This document shows positions 60,699-64,000 of a stretch of 64,000 nt of DNA, one piece after another. The notes beneath the pieces were generated by a model. That model was not told where the DNA came from and made no database searches. It saw nothing but the letters and a program-made list of their open reading frames with translations. This DNA comes from Streptomyces sp. F001 (lineage in GTDB: Bacteria > Actinomycetota > Actinomycetes > Streptomycetales > Streptomycetaceae). The first letter of the stretch is position 1; every line of letters starts with the position of its first letter. The DNA lies in contig NZ_QZWF01000010.1 of assembly GCF_004187715.1 (NCBI RefSeq), positions 124,001-188,000 on the forward strand, in the 5' to 3' direction. The position numbers were made by a program, and so were the translations under genes.

Positions 60699-60934
60699 GG
60701 CGCTGGGGTCCCCCCTCTGGGGAGGCACCCCGTAAGCGCCGGGCCGCGCGACCGCCCCCTGCACCGGCGTCGGCGGCCAAAGCCCACCTGACCTGCACCG
60801 ACGCAACCCGTCCAGCCCCCACCCCGGCGGCCCCGTACCATGGGGTGAGGCCGTGGCGTGTCAAGCCCGGCAGGGCCCGCGTAACACAGATGTACGCGCA
60901 GGCCGTCCTCACCACTCCGGGAGTACGCCACACC

Positions 60935-62842
60935 ATGGCCACGCGCCACGACATCCGCAACGTCGCCATCGTCGCCCACGTCGACCACGGCAAGACCACC
61001 ATCGTCGACGCGATGCTCAAGCAGGCCGGTGCCTTCGCCGCGCACCAGCTCGACTCCGTCGACGACCGCATGATGGACTCGAACGACCTGGAGCGTGAGA
61101 AGGGCATCACGATCCTGGCCAAGAACACGGCGGTGAAGTACCACCCGAAGGACGGCGGGGACCCGATCACCATCAACATCATCGACACCCCCGGCCACGC
61201 CGACTTCGGCGGCGAGGTCGAGCGTGGTCTGTCGATGGTCGACGGCGTCGTCCTGCTGGTGGACGCCTCCGAGGGCCCGCTGCCGCAGACCCGCTTCGTC
61301 CTGCGCAAGGCCCTCCAGCAGCGGCTGCCCGTCATCCTCTGCATCAACAAGACGGACCGCCCGGACTCGCGGATCGACGAGGTCGTCAACGAGACCTACG
61401 ACCTCTTCCTCGACCTGGACGCCGACGAGGACCAGATCGAGTTCCCGATCGTCTACGCCTGCGGCCGCGACGGCATCGCCTCCCTGACCAAGCCGCAGGA
61501 CGGCACGGTCCCGGCCGACAGCGACAGCCTGGAGCCGTTCTTCTCCACGATCCTGGAGCACATCCCGGCCCCGACCTACGACGAGGGCGCCCCGCTCCAG
61601 GCCCACGTCACCAACCTCGACGCCGACAACTTCCTCGGCCGTATCGCGCTGCTGCGCGTCCAGCAGGGCGAGCTGCGCAAGGGCCAGACGGTGGCCTGGA
61701 TGAAGCGCGACGGCAGTGTGCACAACGTCCGCATCTCCGAGCTGCTGATGACCGAGGCGCTCACCCGCGGCCCCGCCGAGATGGCCGGCCCCGGTGACAT
61801 CTGCGCCGTCGCCGGTATCCCGGACATCATGATCGGCGAGACCCTGGCCGACACCGAGAACCCGGTCGCGCTGCCGCTGATCACGGTCGACGAGCCCGCG
61901 ATCTCGATGGTCATCGGCACCAACACCTCCCCGCTGGTCGGCCGCGGCGCCACCGGCAAGGGCGCCGACAACAAGGCGGCCGTGAAGGACCGCAAGGTGA
62001 CGGCCCGGCAGGTCAAGGACCGCCTGGACCGCGAGCTGATCGGCAACGTCTCGCTCCGCGTCCTCGACACCGAGCGGCCGGACGCCTGGGAGGTGCAGGG
62101 CCGCGGCGAGCTGGCGCTGGCCATCCTCGTCGAGACCATGCGCCGTGAGGGCTACGAGCTGACCGTCGGCAAGCCCCAGGTCGTCACCAAGGACGTCGAC
62201 GGCAAGACGTACGAGCCGGTCGAGCGGATGACGATCGACGTGCCCGAGGAGCACATGGGTGCCGTCACGCAGCTCATGGGTGTCCGCAAGGGCCGGATGG
62301 ACAACATGTCCAACCACGGCTCGGGCTGGGTCCGTATGGAGTTCGTGGTCCCGTCCCGTGGCCTGATCGGTTTCCGGACGGAGTTCCTCACCCAGACCCG
62401 CGGTACGGGCATCGCCCACTCGATCCACGAGGGCTTCGAGCCGTGGTTCGGCGCCCTGCAGACCCGTAACAACGGCTCGCTGGTCGCCGACCGCTCCGGT
62501 GCCGTCACCGCCTTCGCGATGACGAACCTTCAGGAGCGCGGCGTGCTCTTCGTGGAGCCGGGCACCGAGGTGTACGAGGGCATGATCGTCGGCGAGAACT
62601 CTCGCTCCGACGACATGGACGTCAACATCACCAAGGAGAAGAAGCTCACCAACATGCGCTCTTCCACGGCCGATGTGACCGAGTCGATCGTCCCGCCGCG
62701 CAAGCTGTCGCTGGAGCAGTCGCTGGAGTTCTGCCGCGACGACGAGTGCGTCGAGGTGACCCCGGAGGCCGTTCGCATCCGCAAGGTGAACCTGGACGCC
62801 CGCGAGCGGGCCCGCGCCGCGAGCCGCGCCAAGCACGGCTGA
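60935..62842 (+). CDS. typA: ribosome-associated GTPase TypA/BipA
   Basis: A 635-residue translational GTPase that binds the ribosome and supports assembly and stress adaptation. The G1 loop is AHVDHGKTT, the switch region EREKGITI, G3 DTPGHADFGGE and G4 NKTDR. EF-G-like domains II, III and V follow, and the C-terminal TypA-specific domain is present (PSRGLIGFRTEFLTQTRGTG, MRSSTADVTE). Length and motif order match the family exactly. ATG 60935 follows GGGAG. A bulged hairpin terminator lies 28 bases after the stop codon. Confidence 0.96.
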   Translation: MATRHDIRNVAIVAHVDHGKTTIVDAMLKQAGAFAAHQLDSVDDRMMDSNDLEREKGITILAKNTAVKYHPKDGGDPITINIIDTPGHADFGGEVERGLSMVDGVVLLVDASEGPLPQTRFVLRKALQQRLPVILCINKTDRPDSRIDEVVNETYDLFLDLDADEDQIEFPIVYACGRDGIASLTKPQDGTVPADSDSLEPFFSTILEHIPAPTYDEGAPLQAHVTNLDADNFLGRIALLRVQQGELRKGQTVAWMKRDGSVHNVRISELLMTEALTRGPAEMAGPGDICAVAGIPDIMIGETLADTENPVALPLITVDEPAISMVIGTNTSPLVGRGATGKGADNKAAVKDRKVTARQVKDRLDRELIGNVSLRVLDTERPDAWEVQGRGELALAILVETMRREGYELTVGKPQVVTKDVDGKTYEPVERMTIDVPEEHMGAVTQLMGVRKGRMDNMSNHGSGWVRMEFVVPSRGLIGFRTEFLTQTRGTGIAHSIHEGFEPWFGALQTRNNGSLVADRSGAVTAFAMTNLQERGVLFVEPGTEVYEGMIVGENSRSDDMDVNITKEKKLTNMRSSTADVTESIVPPRKLSLEQSLEFCRDDECVEVTPEAVRIRKVNLDARERARAASRAKHG

Positions 62843-62869
62843 CACGCCCTCACCGGCACGTCAGGAAGG

Positions 62870-62900
62870 CCCGGCCCTTCCCCTCTCGGGGAGGGCCGGG
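62870..62900 (+). terminator. hairpin terminator after typA
   Basis: CCCGGCCCTTCCCC (62870-62883) pairs with GGGGAGGGCCGGG (62888-62900) with one bulged T and a TCTC loop. Confidence 0.75.
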
Positions 62901-63213
62901 TCGTCGCGTTCAGACGGCTTTCAGATGCCTTTGGGGGGCTGTTCGCATATCGGTGCCTCGGCGATCAAGTTTCGGACATGTAAACAAAAATCCCTCCTGG
63001 TATGTCCGATTCGCCGATTTACCGTCCCACCTGTCAAGCGCGCGCAGGTGTCAATCTTTGCAATTTTTGCTCAAAAAATGGGCGGTAGGGAGATCCCTGT
63101 GTCTTCCGCCCTTGACGCGCGTTGATGCACTTGGCGAAAGTTCCCCCAAACCACAGAACCTGCCGGTATCTGTGCTGCGCTCAACTCTCCAACCCCCCGG
63201 GGGAAGAACACAC
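62901..63213 (+). promoter_or_regulatory. AT-richer control region of the peptide permease operon
   Basis: No gene lies here. The region is clearly less GC-rich than its surroundings. TCGGACAT (62972-62979) and ATGTCCGA (63002-63009) form a perfect 8-bp inverted repeat. Two GTCAA-containing direct repeats lie near 63036 and 63053. A candidate -35 box TTGACG starts at 63112, without a convincing -10. A long leader with operator sites for the permease operon is inferred. Confidence 0.5.
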
Positions 63214-64000
63214 ATGACCAGTCCAACCAAGGCCGAGGACTCGGGGTCCGCGGTCGCCTTGGACCCAGAGCTCGCGGCGACCTCGGAAGTCGCCAAGGGT
63301 GCCAAGAAGCTTGAGGGTCGTTCCCCCGGGCAGTTGATGTGGCAGCGCTTCAAGCGTGACCGTACAGGGATGTTCTGTGCCGGCGTAGTGATTTTCTACT
63401 TCGTCGTCGCGCTGTGCGCCCCGCTGCTCACCGCGATCAGCGGCACCAACCCGTACACCCTGTACGGCCAGGACCCCACGTACGCGGACCAGCCCGTGCT
63501 GGACGACTTCGGGCTGCCGCTGGGCTACTTCGGCGGAGTCTCGGCGGACCACTGGTTCGGTGTGGAGCCGCAGTACGGCCGTGATCTGTTCGCCATGCTG
63601 GTGTACGGCATGCGCACCTCGCTGCTCATGGCGCTGGGCGTGACCACGCTGCTGATGCTGACCGGCATCATCATCGGCATGGTCGGCGGCTACTTCGGCG
63701 GCCGGACCGACTACTGGCTCGGCCGGGTCACCGACTTCTTCCTCTCGTTCCCGCAGCAGCTGTTCTTCATCGCCTTCATGCCCGTCGTGACCGCGTTCTT
63801 CGTGGACCCGCGGGAGGAGACCCCCACGTACTTCCGCGCGTTGGCGATCCTGATCGTGCTGTGGCTGCTGGGCTGGATGGGCATGGCGCGTATCGTCCGC
63901 TCCACCGTGCTGTCGCTGCGTGAGCGGGAGTTCGTCGAGGCCGCCAAGGTCGCCGGCGCCTCCCCGGGGCGGATCGTCCGCAAGGAGATCCTGCCGAACA
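63214..64000 (+). CDS. peptide ABC transporter permease, DppC/OppC type, partial
   Basis: The first 262 codons of an integral membrane permease running off the right edge. A cytoplasmic N-terminal tail (LMWQRFKRDRTGMF) precedes the first helix (CAGVVIFYFVVALCAPLL). An extracellular loop follows, then the BPD_transp_1 core starting at GRDLFAMLVYGMRTSLLMAL. The EAA loop that contacts the ATPase is present (EFVEAAKVAGASPGRIV). ATG 63214 follows GGGGGAAG. The order typA then dipeptide-type permease recalls the neighbourhood of the bldK oligopeptide importer of Streptomyces coelicolor, so this may be a BldKA-type permease; that is a recollection of gene order, not verified. Confidence 0.88.
   Translation, partial: MTSPTKAEDSGSAVALDPELAATSEVAKGAKKLEGRSPGQLMWQRFKRDRTGMFCAGVVIFYFVVALCAPLLTAISGTNPYTLYGQDPTYADQPVLDDFGLPLGYFGGVSADHWFGVEPQYGRDLFAMLVYGMRTSLLMALGVTTLLMLTGIIIGMVGGYFGGRTDYWLGRVTDFFLSFPQQLFFIAFMPVVTAFFVDPREETPTYFRALAILIVLWLLGWMGMARIVRSTVLSLREREFVEAAKVAGASPGRIVRKEILPN

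Noticed and set aside
58472..60934. Long upstream extension of the typA frame through the lipoprotein gene
   Set aside because: The extension is Arg/Pro-rich and overlaps a clearly coding lipoprotein in another frame; TypA homology starts at 60935 behind a ribosome binding site.

Overview
The window is high-GC actinobacterial DNA, almost certainly Streptomyces. Third codon positions are strongly G/C, GTG and TTG starts are common, and there are SpoIIE-type and RsbW-like signalling proteins, a BldKA-like peptide permease at the right edge, and the G-rich intergenic hairpin repeats typical of the genus. No rRNA, tRNA or CRISPR array was found.

Left part (1-42697): an accessory region built around a modular type I polyketide synthase (PKS) cluster. 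It opens with a decayed FdhF/YdeP-type oxidoreductase fragment (1-112) and a DUF234-type ATPase (409-1857). Tailoring and control genes follow: cytochrome P450 (2137-3414), FAD monooxygenase (3566-4798), TetR regulator (4813-5436) divergent from an SDR (5510-6433), and a type II thioesterase (6430-7218). An IS1380-family element (about 7228-8964) separates these from a second P450 and its ferredoxin (9011-10446) and a NarL/LuxR-type regulator with a degenerate receiver domain (10856-11485).

The assembly line lies at 11669-38315. PKS-A has a KSQ loading module and modules 1-3; PKS-B has module 4. Every extension module carries KR and DH but no ER. AT motifs suggest methylmalonyl, methylmalonyl, malonyl, methylmalonyl. 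The predicted chain is a methyl-branched conjugated tetraene acyl thioester. PKS-B does not end in a thioesterase. After its ACP come a condensation (C) domain and a complete FkbH-like glyceryl-transferase/phosphatase domain. A coupled gene then encodes ACP, thioester reductase and a domain like that in cholesterol-oxidase-type GMC proteins. It is followed by an alpha/beta hydrolase with a cysteine nucleophile and an SDR. I read this as an unusual chain-release and modification system, the most interesting part of the window.

The PKS and reductase genes are interrupted by at least seven small indels, mostly in near-identical module repeats or homopolymer runs. They may be assembly or sequencing errors rather than real mutations, so the PKS reading frames are given both as segments and as restored genes.

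Right part (42927-64000): ordinary chromosomal genes. These are a secreted subtilase with a P domain, a DUF4190 membrane protein, a GntR/HutC regulator, a SPOR-domain protein, a Nudix hydrolase, an anti-sigma-type ATP-binding protein and a multidomain SpoIIE phosphatase. A coiled-coil membrane protein and a SAM methyltransferase follow, then a three-gene succinate dehydrogenase operon on the minus strand, a small conserved protein, a peptide-binding lipoprotein, TypA/BipA and the start of a peptide ABC permease.
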